Shown here piece by piece: positions 43,945-55,230 of a stretch of DNA of 64,000 bases. The translations under genes were made by a program, and so were the position numbers. The stretch's first letter is position 1, and the number at the start of each line of letters is the position of its first letter. Location of the stretch: contig JAPFBL010000068.1 of NCBI GenBank assembly GCA_026182355.1, positions 5,893,001 through 5,957,000 of the forward strand, given 5' to 3'. The notes beneath the pieces are model-generated. The model was not told the DNA's origin and did no database searches. It saw only the letters and a list, made by a program, of their open reading frames with translations. The DNA is from Hermatobates lingyangjiaoensis (lineage: Eukaryota; Arthropoda; Insecta; Hemiptera; Hermatobatidae).

Positions 43945-46900
43945 CTAAACATACAAACCAATAACCCAGTGATAAAAAACCATTCACAAAGCCCCAGAAA
44001 GAAGTATTTATGTTTTTAAAGTGAAACTAAAGAGGTAAAAAAACGTCTTAGTTATCTGATGAAAGCTATAAGTCAGCCTAAACAAAACACAGAAAAGATT
44101 TAGTAAAGCACCACTTGAACACGGAACTGATTATCATGATGGTGCAAAGCGAGCAAAAGAGTTGCATACAGAACAAGTGAACAACCAATACCGTACATGG
44201 CTAGGTAAGTCAAGGCGGACGTTTCACTTTACAAAATAGGAGCATCAACTTTTATATTATCACCAACGGTGCTCGTTCTCGAAGAGTCTGTAAATTTGTG
44301 AGTGATGAATAAGAAAACTGTATGTAAGTACTTCATGCTTTGTGAAATTTATTAATATCATAAATTTTATTTATTTAAAAATAAATAAATAATACAAAAT
44401 TACTAAATAAATCTGCTTATTCATAGGCAGATGGTATTTACTGCGTACTTTTCCATATTTTACTCAAGAAAAAACTTAAATTAGAAAGGTAGCAGAAATT
44501 TGATCAATGTTGAAAATTTGTACTATTTACGGTTTACGGCCATCTCAAGGCACAAACACAAAATTAAAAGTATTGAAACACTAGAGTTAACAGAGTCGAA
44601 CTAGATCCTTGCGTCCAAATCAAGGAAATGCCTGATGGATTGTAGCACCAAGGTGATAAGGTTAATTAGAAAAAAGAATAATATTCTTTATGTGAAGCTC
44701 ACGGTAAACTACCTTTCAAGGATGATGGTAAATACAGGAAACCGATAGCTATGGTTCAATCTCAAAGATTATTCAAAAATGAACATACTCTTCAGAGTAT
44801 TAAACTAGCACTTATATAGCACTAATACTCATAATCATACTAATACCATCATAATTAGATTAAAGTTAGAACAATTTAAATCATTTCGAAAGTAAATACA
44901 TATAACTGAGATATTTCATTACTCAAACAAACAGTAGCATATAGCCACATGAGAAATTACTTCAACAGAAAATCTTTTCAATGTCATCTATCTATAATTT
45001 AATTGCATTTATAGATTGAGTATACTTAAGGTAAGTCTATTGAACAAATAAATCAAATAGTGCGTGAAAAGACCAGTCTAGAACTTCCGAGCCATGTATG
45101 TTTTAAAAACTTTTTGATAGAGGAAAAAATTAGTATTTTATACGCATGCAGTGAAATACAAATTAAACATTTAACACTTCAAATGGATTGACAATGTTAT
45201 TTAAAAGCACTTTAGTGACTGCATTTGGTCATGCTGTACAAATAGTTGGCAATGATTCAAAAGACACCGACCTGCTCCGGACAGCTTTCCGTCGATAGGG
45301 CCCAGGGCCTGGAATTTGTCATCCGAGTCGCAGCGGTTCTTGTTCACTATCCATTCCGGTTCCCCGTGGCCAGCGTCGATGCCCTCTCCACGTTTGTACC
45401 CAAATGGACTTACTTTCTCCGCCACACCTTCAAACGCACCACCTGATACAAACAATTTATCAAAATTAATATTATAATAATTTTATTATAATAAATATTA
45501 TTATAAATACATATTATCAAATCAAATATAAAGACAAGTGAAAATACCAAAGCAATTCCAAACAGAAGGTCAATCGCTTAAATAACCAGGATTTCAAAAT
45601 GAAAAAATCCGCTTCCAGATCATGTCCAAGTTGGTGAGCTCAATCTTAGCCAATTAAAAAACAAAAAAATCAATATAAAAGTTTCAGTAACTTTGAAATG
45701 AACTGTTTAGTTTCATTAACAGATTGTAACAAAGACGAATAATGAATTGGGACCATGGAGCCGAGATATCTTATATATAAATAGCATAGGTCATATATAT
45801 ATACGTTTCAGATTATTCAAAAACAGGTACATAGTAAATAGAAAAACACACTTACACTCACATTATAGTCAGAGACTGTAAGTGTGTTTTTCTATTTAAT
45901 GTGTACCTATAGTTTACTTTGAAACTTTTGTTGTCCTTTGTGGATCGTTTTCCTGATGATAATATATATATTAATTTGAGCACACTATATATACATACGA
46001 TAATAAAACAATAGCAAGTCTAAGAATCAATGTAGAGTGAAAAACAGTGTGTATTCAGTAATGTAGTTATGTTCTTATGTACAAGAGGATATATAAAATG
46101 AGTAAATTACAAACGACAAAAAATCAAGAATACGTAAAGAGAAACATAGGGACTTAAACCAATGGCTGGCCCACGTCAGAGTTAAAAAAAATCCAGTGGT
46201 CTACACTCAACTTTACTGTTAAGCCAATAATGATTAATAACGTATATCATTTCATTAATTGTTTAATTTTAAAATAGCCGCCACTACATTCTGCCAATTA
46301 TTTCAATAAGGAGTCATAACTAATAAGCTGTATTTGTAACCCTTAGTGAGATATACTGCTAATCATATCACTAAATCAAAGGAAGAGATTAGCGATGCCA
46401 TCTATGGGGTTATCAGTCAAGGGTAGATTTTAGGGTGATAATTATATTGCCAATTCCATTCAGTTATCATTTGAGACAAATTATTATAACATAATAAATT
46501 TAACTGTGATTATTTATTTAACTAATTATTTCTTTTGACGATTTCTTTTTTGTAAATTCAGTTTAAATCATGTAATCTTTTTCAATTAATAATCTTAAAA
46601 TATAAATTATTTCAATTGACTACTGATTTCTATCATCATTTGAAAATAAATTTACTTCAAATAAAATAGATATTTTACCCCAGAAATTTTAAAAAGTTGA
46701 GGTAAACAAATTTGGTAACTGAATGCATGTGAGAACTAATAGTTCTTTTTTTCTACGTTATATTGGAACGTATTGCAAACCGTATAATTTAACAATACTA
46801 ATATTAACAAAATATTGAATACAGTTTAAATTAATAGAATTAACAGAATATCGAGGAAAAGTAGTAGCCATTTTGATATAAAGTACCGTTTATTGATACA

Positions 46901-49900
46901 TTAATCCCTGGCAATAGTACGATTCTTTTCAACATCAAGGTTATATACTTGACTAATTAAATCTCAAAAGAAGCTTATAGGGTGATTACATGAAGGAGAT
47001 AACAAAAATGTATTCACGGGATGGTCTCAATTTAAAAATAGATTCTTTCATTGTCACTAAACCATACACTGTACTTTCCATATATTACTAATGATACAAA
47101 AGAAGCATACCTTAGAAACAACCTTTTGTTTCTAAAGTATACTGCACCTTCTGCATGATTAGTTACAGTCCTTTTTAAATTATTGGGGAGTTTTAAAATA
47201 TGGAAGGACAAAATTTGGAAAGATACTGGAACTAAAAAAAGTTGGAACTAATTTTCAAGTAAGAACATAAACATCGTAATACGAGTACAAGCATGGCACT
47301 TGACAATAATAGGTTTGAATTAGTCTATAAGTATATTCTAATATATAGTCTATAATATAGTCTATAAACTATATTATTAAAGTAGAAAGAAAAGGTTTTT
47401 GAGGATTTTGGTCATAAAATTAAACTCCTGTTTGTACACCGACGTTTCGCTAAAAATTGTTTGGCATTTCAAGGCTTGTTTCTGAGGAAAAACACTATTT
47501 AACAGTCCATGCCTTTATCTACCAGCATCATAACTTATGTTTATGGTTATGGTTACCAGCATCATAACTTATGTTTATGGTTATGATGCTGGTAGATAAA
47601 GGCATAGACTGTTAAATAGTGTTTTCCCTTAGAAACAAGGTTTGAAAATGCCAAATACAATTTTTGGCGAAACGTCGGCGTACAAACAGAAGCTTAATTT
47701 TCTTTATGACCAAAATCCTCAAAAACCTTTTCTTTGAACTTGATAAATCAGTGGTCGAGAAGCTATATCAATATATTATTATAGACCCCGCTAAAATGAC
47801 ACTTCTGAATAATCAGTATTGAAGCAAGTCGTGTAGAGTTTTCATTAGTTAATTAAATAGCATGAACTTTAGGTCTTCGCTGAGAGAGAATGTAAAGTAA
47901 GTAATAAACAAAGCTGTAAAAGAAACCATGAAAGTTAATTAACGACTGTCACCGAAGGCCACTTGATTAGGAACTGGACTTCAAAGCAGATACTAAAGGT
48001 AAGACTATGAATATTAGCGTGTATAGCGACAGGCAGGTTACTTTGCCCGAGAATGTTCTGTAATATTGAATTGTTCTGTAAGAGAAGTCAATAATACACT
48101 TGTTTCATTCCAGTCTCTAAGAGCAGTTACTAGAAATGCAGAAACAATATAAGATAAGATAGTTATAATAGATTATGGATGTTTCTGGATTAATAAGTCG
48201 TCAGTAAAATCCCTTTACACCTCCACAGCTCTCACCGAGAGTATAGAAGGACCTATGAAAAAACAAGCTACCGGTACTCAGAATCATTCTGAACCAGAGG
48301 AACTCATGGGAAATAGAAGAAATTGAGGGATAAGACGACAAAGTACTGAGAAATATTTATTACGGTAAGATAAGTATTTAATCTTAAGAAAAATTTTAAC
48401 AATTACAAGGAAGCCTCTAAATTACATCTACGATGTACATGGTATTTATATTATTAAAAACTCACTATACGTTTCAAGAATGTTGTTTTTTCATAAGCCG
48501 TCTCTTGTGTAGAAACTTGTTCTGTAATTTTTCCATTGTACAGTGATTTGATGATGTTCATAAATTTATGTCGGTTGCTTCGTTTTATCTCTAGAAGAAT
48601 GAGTATTTTTTTACTAAAATGTTTAATCAGTGTTTCTTTTACCAATAATTATTCATAAAAGGTAAAATAAAACACCGACAATGTCACAGTTATCTGAACA
48701 AATCAATGCTATATACTAATAATAAACGTAGCATCACACCCTTATTTTAGTTTGACACGATTTTAGTAATTTTACGATATGACTAATTCTTCCGGTTTTT
48801 TGTTCTGAAGTTTAGTTACACTTTCTGCTTCAGTAGTGACTGGTCACTATATTTCTATAATTGGTTACTGATTGACGAGTAACTACTAAACTATTTCTCG
48901 TACATAATCCTACATATAATCAATATTACGTTTTACACTTTGAATTTTGCGCTCTGTGTACACTCTGATTCCGAAATTTTGTTGTTTTGTGTTCATACAT
49001 TCGTCACAATCATATGTTCACAGTTTTAACATAGCATATGTTGTTTTTATGTGAAAGGTTAGACAAGGTTAGGTGTGTGTTTTGCATGCTCGTGATTTTT
49101 TTCTACTGAAAATAATGGAACAGAGAGTTAATATTAATTTTTGCGCATTAAGTTCTCAAAAACTCTTGAAATGTTGACAGTGAGTTGAGTCAACTAGAGC
49201 AAAAGAATGTTTTTTCAACAGCAAAAAATCGTCGAACACGCAAACATTAGTCCAATATTTATGCCTCTCACATAAAAACAACACATGCTAAACAGTCAAA
49301 GCTGTGAACATAAGATCGTGACGAGTGTACCAACAAAACTAAAAGAATTGTTAAATTTGAGTGTACAGAGCGCGCAAAATTCAAAAACTGTCCTTACTTT
49401 TTGATCACAACTTATATTATGTTAAATAGCTAAATAGGACTATTCCATCATTCAGTTTGCCATGCATAGCCTCATTTCATAACTTGTTTGTTTTCTCTCA
49501 TCCAGTTTGTGCTTTTTTTTGGTTTCTAGATGAACATTCAGTATTTCTTTTACCATATAGAATGAACCTACAAGTTGCTTATAGAAACTTCCTGTAACTG
49601 TTTCCTTCCTGGAATGACGGGGAATAATTCTTTAAACATCAGGAACTATTGCACACAAACTGTTTAACCCTAAGCGACTCTGGAGTCCGTGTTGCTTCAT
49701 CAGCAAAAAATTTCCAAGCTGTACTCAATAAATTGGAAATTTGATTTAGTCCTCACAGAGTATGTTTCTACTGAACTGCAGATTAATGCGATATTCAAGA
49801 GGCTCCTAGTTCAATGACCCGTTACAGCTTTTCTATTCTTTCCCATCTCTCAATAGGTTTCGAAAGGAATTGAAAGTGATCGCTAAATTCGTGTCAACGT

Positions 49901-52900
49901 CAATACCACATTTGGCCACCTGAATAAAGTGAAAGTTTGACAATTTACTCATTATTTAGACATTTTCTTCTATCGGTTATTACACAAATGTATGAGAAAT
50001 TCAAACACCATTCAGGTAGTAAAGCGAGTCTGACAGTAAAATATACAACCAGGGGTACAAGCAAAACTATCTTTTGATAATTCTATATTTAAGTTTATAA
50101 GCCAAAAAATAATTCGTTTTCAACACCCGGGCCTTTATCAGAAACCATAGTTTTTTGTTAAAACCACATTCACTCATCAAAACAATTCCAATGTTACCAT
50201 AACGTAAATAAAATTGTCGCACTATAACGGAAACGAATTAATAAATGACTGATGGAGAGTTCGATTCGAGCTGCATAGTGTTTCATCCAATACCTACATG
50301 AAGCCTAAGTCAAACATACAACTTATTAGTTATGTATTAAATAAATCATCAACTCATTTATGCTTTGGTTACCTATTTATTAGTTATAAAAAAATAAAAC
50401 ACTTATTTTTGAAACATAAAAAGATTTCCGCAGTTATTTTCTTGATTTTGTCATCCACAATTACTCACAATGTCCACAATTACTCAATATGCTCAAATTA
50501 GAGGAAATATTAATAAGAAAAAAACCAATACAAATAATGAAGAGTTAATTAATTTTGTAAGTTATCCACGAAAATCTTTGTTACCTTTTATAACAGGCTC
50601 TGAAACAGTGATTTCCTCTTGAGGAATTTGTGCCATCAACTTTGAAATGTCTTCGGCCATCATCCTGTCAACGATGTCGAGCAGTCGCGGCTTGAGAGCG
50701 TTGAACTTGTTGAAATCGTGGTTCACCAACTGTTCCTAAACACCAAAGGACAATAATGAGCCGTGCATATAAACAATGCAAAATCTATTACTTCCCATTC
50801 ATAAAACATCTCTCTTCTATGTATTTAACAAAGATTAGCCTCTTTTATTATTAATATGTAGATTTGTATTTTCAGCTTGTATTGTAAAATAATGTATATT
50901 TATTTAGTCCAGGATTTGATTGAGCATTGATAATACAAAAATGTGACCAACTAAATCTCCTAAATAATCCTAAAGTAAGAATAGAGGATCTGTTTCAGAA
51001 TTTGCATAAGGAAACAGAAATCAGCATTGATTTTGTGAAGGTTGACATATTTTGGAATGCCCAAGGATTCAAATCGAATTCATGGGTTTGAGATGTGATA
51101 GGAGCGTTTTGGGCACCACAAGGCATTAAGCGGTTCATGTTTAGTTGATATTTCAAAACTGAATTAACTGACTCTAAAGAGATCTTTAGTTTCCAAACAA
51201 CCATCTGAGCTGTCACTTTATCTTCGCTGAATGAATCTTGCTCAGTAAGGTATTTTTATCAGTAATCTAAATAGATAATCTACCCACGAGGGCATCCTCT
51301 TCCAAGCTGTTCCTACAATTTTGCAACGTCCAATCCACTCATAAGCGGTAACTCGTGATGAGGAATCGTTCCCTCATGACGTCGCAAATTTCCCATAATG
51401 TTTCTCTTCCTCTATTAGTTTCCCGAGAAACTTGTTGCTTCAATGGATGTCTAATCTAATAGACTATATTATTCCGTCCAAGGTCAGAATACAACTAATT
51501 ACCAAAAGACATGAGTGATAAGCTAACCATCTTATCTTATCTAACTCTATCAAATAAACTATAGTATAACTATAAATTACTTTCGTAATACTACAAGTAC
51601 GGAATTTATTGAACGACCAGCTTGCATATATATATATAAAAAATAACACAGTTAATGCATATTAACTGGGTGCATATATATGCCCATTCATATTTCGTCA
51701 TCAGAAAAATACTTGAATTGAAATAGATTACAGTTAAGTTGTTTGTTCGAGTAATTAATTTGTAAATATAATAATTAATTACTTATTAATATTATTACAA
51801 TATGGCTTAACCTCAACAAATATAGACGCTGAAGGAAATTCAATCCTTACTTCAATATGTTTTAGGGAAATATGCTAATATTCTCACTTCATATTATAAT
51901 AGTTATTGCCAATAAAACAATAATGCTATTTATATTAATGAAACCGCAATTAATAAGACTTGCTGAAGTAATTTTTGATCTAATTAATTTTAATTTATTG
52001 AATAGGTAAAATTTAAAATACACATAAATTCACATTTTGTTAAATGTTTAGGATAAAGTACTTTGGGAAAGTAATAAATAGTTGGAGACCTCTGGATACT
52101 ACTTCGAAACTGTAATGAGAGAATGGGCTTTCAGCCGGTAATACCGTCCGGTGGTTGTTATGATGCAATACCCTTTATGGTTATAGTTTATGAATTATTC
52201 AAGCTTGAAATGTTATTATTTCATTATTCGGACATAGAAACTTCAAAAATGTCAAAAACTGTACTTTGGATTATAACAATAAAGGAACTATGAGTTTAAT
52301 ACACGCATATTTCATTTCAGGAGTTCAGAACTAGTAGGTTTGAAGCAACAAAACATTCAATTTTATGTTTTTTGCTTTTGTAATTGCTAAGGCATCTTTC
52401 TTGTAACTATTATGAGTAATTTTATAGAGAAATTACTATTTTTGTTACTTAAAAGAACATCCGAAGTACAGTGAATCTTCATTAATGTGTTGGAACATAG
52501 GACCAATGCCTTTATAAATATCAGTGGGGCTATATTTAATATGTAGTAGTTATCCTGAAATAGATGCCAAAGTCAATATTTGCTTTATTGCTGAAGAGTA
52601 CCAATCTATGCTGTGATTCTGAAGAATCTTTATAAATAAAATAATGATTTTGTCTGTACATTGATTAGAACTGACTCATTTCAAGTTTTCTTTACGTTTC
52701 ATACATTGGAGAAACCGAATCCACCCTTAGAAAAATTTCTGTCGGTTTGTCGGTTTGTCCGCAAAACTTTGTCACAGGTAAACTCAGCTACCATAAGACA
52801 TATAAAGCTGAAACTTTTACAGTAGATTTGTGTAGGTCTAACTTAAAATATAGGCTATGAATTGATTGGAAATTCAACGTAGAAGTGAAGTTATGGACGT

Positions 52901-55230
52901 TTAACGAAAAAATGTTTGTCACAAGTAAACTCAGCCACCATAAGACATAGCGAGCTGAAACATTGACACTGGATTTGTGTGTGCCTAACTTAAAATATGG
53001 GCTCTAAATAGATTATTAATTCAGTACACAAGCGAAGTTATGGGCTTTTAGCTGTATTTTCCTAACTTCACAGACAAGTTTGTTTTGAAAATACACAGGT
53101 GTGGCAAGTAGGTATTGTTAGTTGATTTTAATTTCAATTGAGCATATGAATATATTGCGTATTTGACATCATTGAAATGGTGTTTCACAGAGTTAAGGAT
53201 GTACTATCTATTGAGAATAAATGTTTTGTAAACGAGCAATTCTCAACTCTTAATATGAACAGGCATGAGAAATCAACAAAGTTCTTACGCTATATGAAGC
53301 CGAGGAAAGAACTTACAAGTCAGTAAAGAGATTGGATTAGTGATGAAGAAGCAGTTCATTATCTAATTGAATTTCTTGACTCTGAATTTATTTCTCCTGG
53401 ACTGCCTGCTCATGAGTAAAAACTTAAAGTAGGTGCACCAATGATGCTGCAATTTATAGCAGTAACAAATTTGATGTTACGAAACATGAGTGACCCAAAA
53501 ACTGTGCAACGGGACACGACTCTGAGTTCGTGCTCTACACAGATATGCCATACAGGCGGACATAATGACTGGATGTGGTATTGGGGAGTCTGTGTGTATA
53601 CCACGCATACCATTGATTCCGAGCCACTGTCTGTTTCCATTCAAATGATTGCAAGGTCCCCTCAGAGTCTATTTCGCAATGACGTTAACTAAGTCGCAAA
53701 GGGAGACTTTATCTAACGCAGGAATTTAAGTTAGCGAAACCAAGTTTTTCTCACATGGTCAACTGTAGTTTACTTGCTCAATAGTCAGAGGTTTCAACTG
53801 ATTGTTCTTCCATGAACCTGAAGGACAGACAGCTAATGTAGTGTATACAGAGGCATTTGTTTAACACTGTACTAATAATGGTGTTTTCTACTATTCTATA
53901 ACTTCTAATTATAGTATTAGTATAATACTATAATTGATATTTTGGAATACCAAGAATAATAGAATTTTTGATTCCGTCAAAGACGGGTACATTTGCTTGT
54001 TCTATATAAAACTATTCTGAGAAAAAATAAATCGGGTATTAATTATCGAAAATTTTAATTAACTCCACTTTTCTAATAACGCTTTAGTAGATTTCTTCGA
54101 AGTGTAGTCGACCTCTTTCTGAACTGCTAATAATATATTAAATATGTCACATACAAATCTATAAATACAACTAAAAACTAAACGCAGGTCATAACACAAT
54201 AACCGAGGTTTAGAATTGACACTTTATGACTGTGAACGAAAAGAAAGAATATGAACACATCTTGATCCTAAAACTTAATAATAAAAAACTTTTCAAGTGA
54301 CAATTTTTTATGAATGTACGATTTAGGAAATTTTATTACTGATCATCACAGATGTGCAGTTTTAAAGGAGTGGGGGGTGCATCTTGAGAGGTTAAAATAT
54401 ACGAAATAAAAATAAAAGCTAACAAATATAAGGAATTTCATGTTAAAATGCAATTGAGGATATTAATCCCTCAATTCTGGTCTGTAGCTTTAAAGTTAAG
54501 ATAAAGTTATCATTTAGGCTGCTAGAGGTCAGTTAGTACATACATGGATGCCAGATTCATTTGATGCATGAATAGAATTATAGGTTTTAGTAATAACATT
54601 GAATAGAGTTTTTGAGAAAATTGCTTTTAAGTATTCTAATTGCCAACTGAGACAAAATATTTACTTGAACATCAGTGATTTATTATTGAAATTGCCGGTC
54701 CAAATAAATTAAAAAATGAGATAAATGCACATCCTTTGAATTCACTCATACCAGTAACGATATTTCATAGAAAATGAACTTTATACTCAAATGACAGGTT
54801 GAACACACTTCAATGTATAAATCCCAACTAATAGAGAGTGGGGAGGAAGGACGCAAACTGCAAGAGTGTCCGTAAAGGGAATCGAAAGCTTCTTTTCGCA
54901 ACTTGAACCAAACATAGTGTGACATCTGTTTTAAATATTTCCTTTGGTTCATTCAATAAACTCATTGATAATACATGACATGGTCTGCTAGATCTCCCAA
55001 CCACTGCTCGTCTCCAGTCTCCCTCTTTCCAAATCAAATATTCAGAGTAATCAAACACAAGTTACCTGCATTTTCTTCAAGTCTGGGAAGTCTCCTCTAG
55101 AAATTTGATTTTCCTTCTGAATTTGTTCATAGATCTGATTTAACCCTTTGATGAGATCTTTTTTCTTTCCATCTTTACCAAATACTGACGGCATTCCTTT
55201 CTTCAGAGAGCTTATTATATAGGCATGCAC
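43739..55230 (-). CDS. EHD1: EHD-family dynamin-like ATPase (EHD1/RME-1/Past1), C-terminal 230 residues, partial
   Basis: Four exons on the - strand, in order 55230-55066, 50735-50585, 45442-45272 and 43944-43739, all with GT/AG borders and matching phases. They encode the second helical region (VHAYIISSLKKGMPSVFGK, FNKFNALKPRLLDIVDRMMA), the linker (GGAFEGV) and the EH domain. The EH domain has an EF-hand loop DVDGDGFLDSDE and the KIWKL tryptophan of the NPF-binding pocket. It ends PSKRQQ. About 300 N-terminal residues, including the ATP-binding G domain, lie beyond the right edge. Known role: oligomerises on endosomal membranes and drives tubulation and endocytic recycling by binding NPF-motif partners. 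The family call is very firm; which EHD paralogue cannot be said. Confidence 0.95.
43945..45271 (-). other. EHD last intron
   Basis: GT/AG intron of 1.33 kb. AT-rich, with nothing else recognised. Confidence 0.7.
45272..45442 (-). CDS. EHD1: EHD exon with linker and start of EH domain
   Basis: The acceptor is TGTATCAG (phase 1 entry) and the donor GCAG|GTCGGT. It encodes GGAFEGV, the acidic linker, EPEWIVNK and FQALGPIDGKLSGA, matching the EWVV...F..L.P..GKITGA block of EHD proteins. Confidence 0.95.
45825..45908. repeat. Short inverted repeat
   Basis: Arms 45825-45856 and 45877-45908 (about 32 bases, two or three mismatches; AGGTACATAGTAAATAG start), 20-base loop. A CCTGATGATAAT box follows at about 45951, suggesting it belongs to the hammerhead-like family. 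Confidence 0.85.
47386..47736. repeat. 351-bp foldback element
   Basis: Arms from 47386 and from 47736 inward pair over about 160 bases. Each arm carries GCGAAACGTCGG (or a variant) behind a GCCAAA/TTTGGC-type stem, like the dispersed family but with a decayed CUGANGA box. At the centre a 30-base unit (ACCAGCATCATAACTTATGT...) is repeated directly and then inverted. Confidence 0.92.
48941..49383. repeat. 443-bp diverged inverted-repeat element
   Basis: Outer arms (GAATTTTGCGCTCTGTGTAC at the left, its diverged complement at the right) pair over about 190 bases, including CATATGTTGTTTTTATGTGA. No coding capacity. A MITE-like or foldback element older than the other palindromes. Confidence 0.75.
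50585..50735 (-). CDS. EHD1: EHD internal exon (helical region)
   Basis: The acceptor is GTGTTTAG and the donor AAAAG|GTAACA (phase 1). It encodes EQLVNHDFNKFNALKPRLLD, IVDRMMAEDISKLM and VSEPVIK, matching the DF.KF..LKP.LLD block of EHD proteins. Confidence 0.95.
52771..53065. repeat. Tandem repeat, two diverged copies of a 147-bp unit
   Basis: Copies start at 52771 and 52918 (GTCACAGGTAAACTCAGC / GTCACAAGTAAACTCAGC) and share ACTTAAAATATAGGCT-type cores. A GTCGGTTTGTCGGTTTGTCC run precedes. Together with the helicase fragment just downstream it may belong to one decayed Helitron, but that link is inference. Confidence 0.85.
53285..53870 (+). pseudogene. Helitron Pif1-type helicase C-terminal fragment
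   Basis: Across several frame breaks the + strand keeps the order of Helitron helicase C-terminal blocks. These are AEERTYKSVKRLD, then EFLDSEFISPGLPAHE, a stop, KLKVGAPMM, and MLRNMSDPK. They are followed by a segment with TLTKSQRETL (counterpart of the TINKSQGQTL helicase motif), FFSHGQL and TANVVYTEAF. The Walker motifs lie further upstream in intact elements and are not seen. It sits in an EHD intron, antisense to EHD. Confidence 0.8.
55066..55230 (-). CDS. EHD1: EHD internal exon (first one inside the window)
   Basis: Exactly 55 codons, phase 0 on both sides. The acceptor is GTGTTTCAG and the donor ATGCAG|GTAACT. It encodes VHAYIISSLKKGMPSVFGKD, KKKDLIKGLNQIYEQIQKE and NQISRGDFPDLKKMQ, very close to vertebrate EHD. 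Confidence 0.96.

Larger units (their letters stand above)
45443..50584 (-). other. EHD intron of 5.1 kb carrying three inverted-repeat insertions
   Basis: Contains the foldbacks at 45825-45908, 47386-47736 and 48941-49383. The rest is AT-rich with no exon or transposon protein recognised. Confidence 0.7.
50736..55065 (-). other. EHD intron of 4.3 kb
   Basis: Holds the tandem repeat at 52771-53065 and the Helitron helicase fragment at 53285-53870. Nothing else recognised in the AT-rich remainder. Confidence 0.7.

Noticed and set aside
44580..44660. B-box-like GAGTCGAACTAGATCC suggesting another tRNA or SINE
   Set aside because: No acceptor or anticodon stem can be drawn and no A box lies at the right distance.
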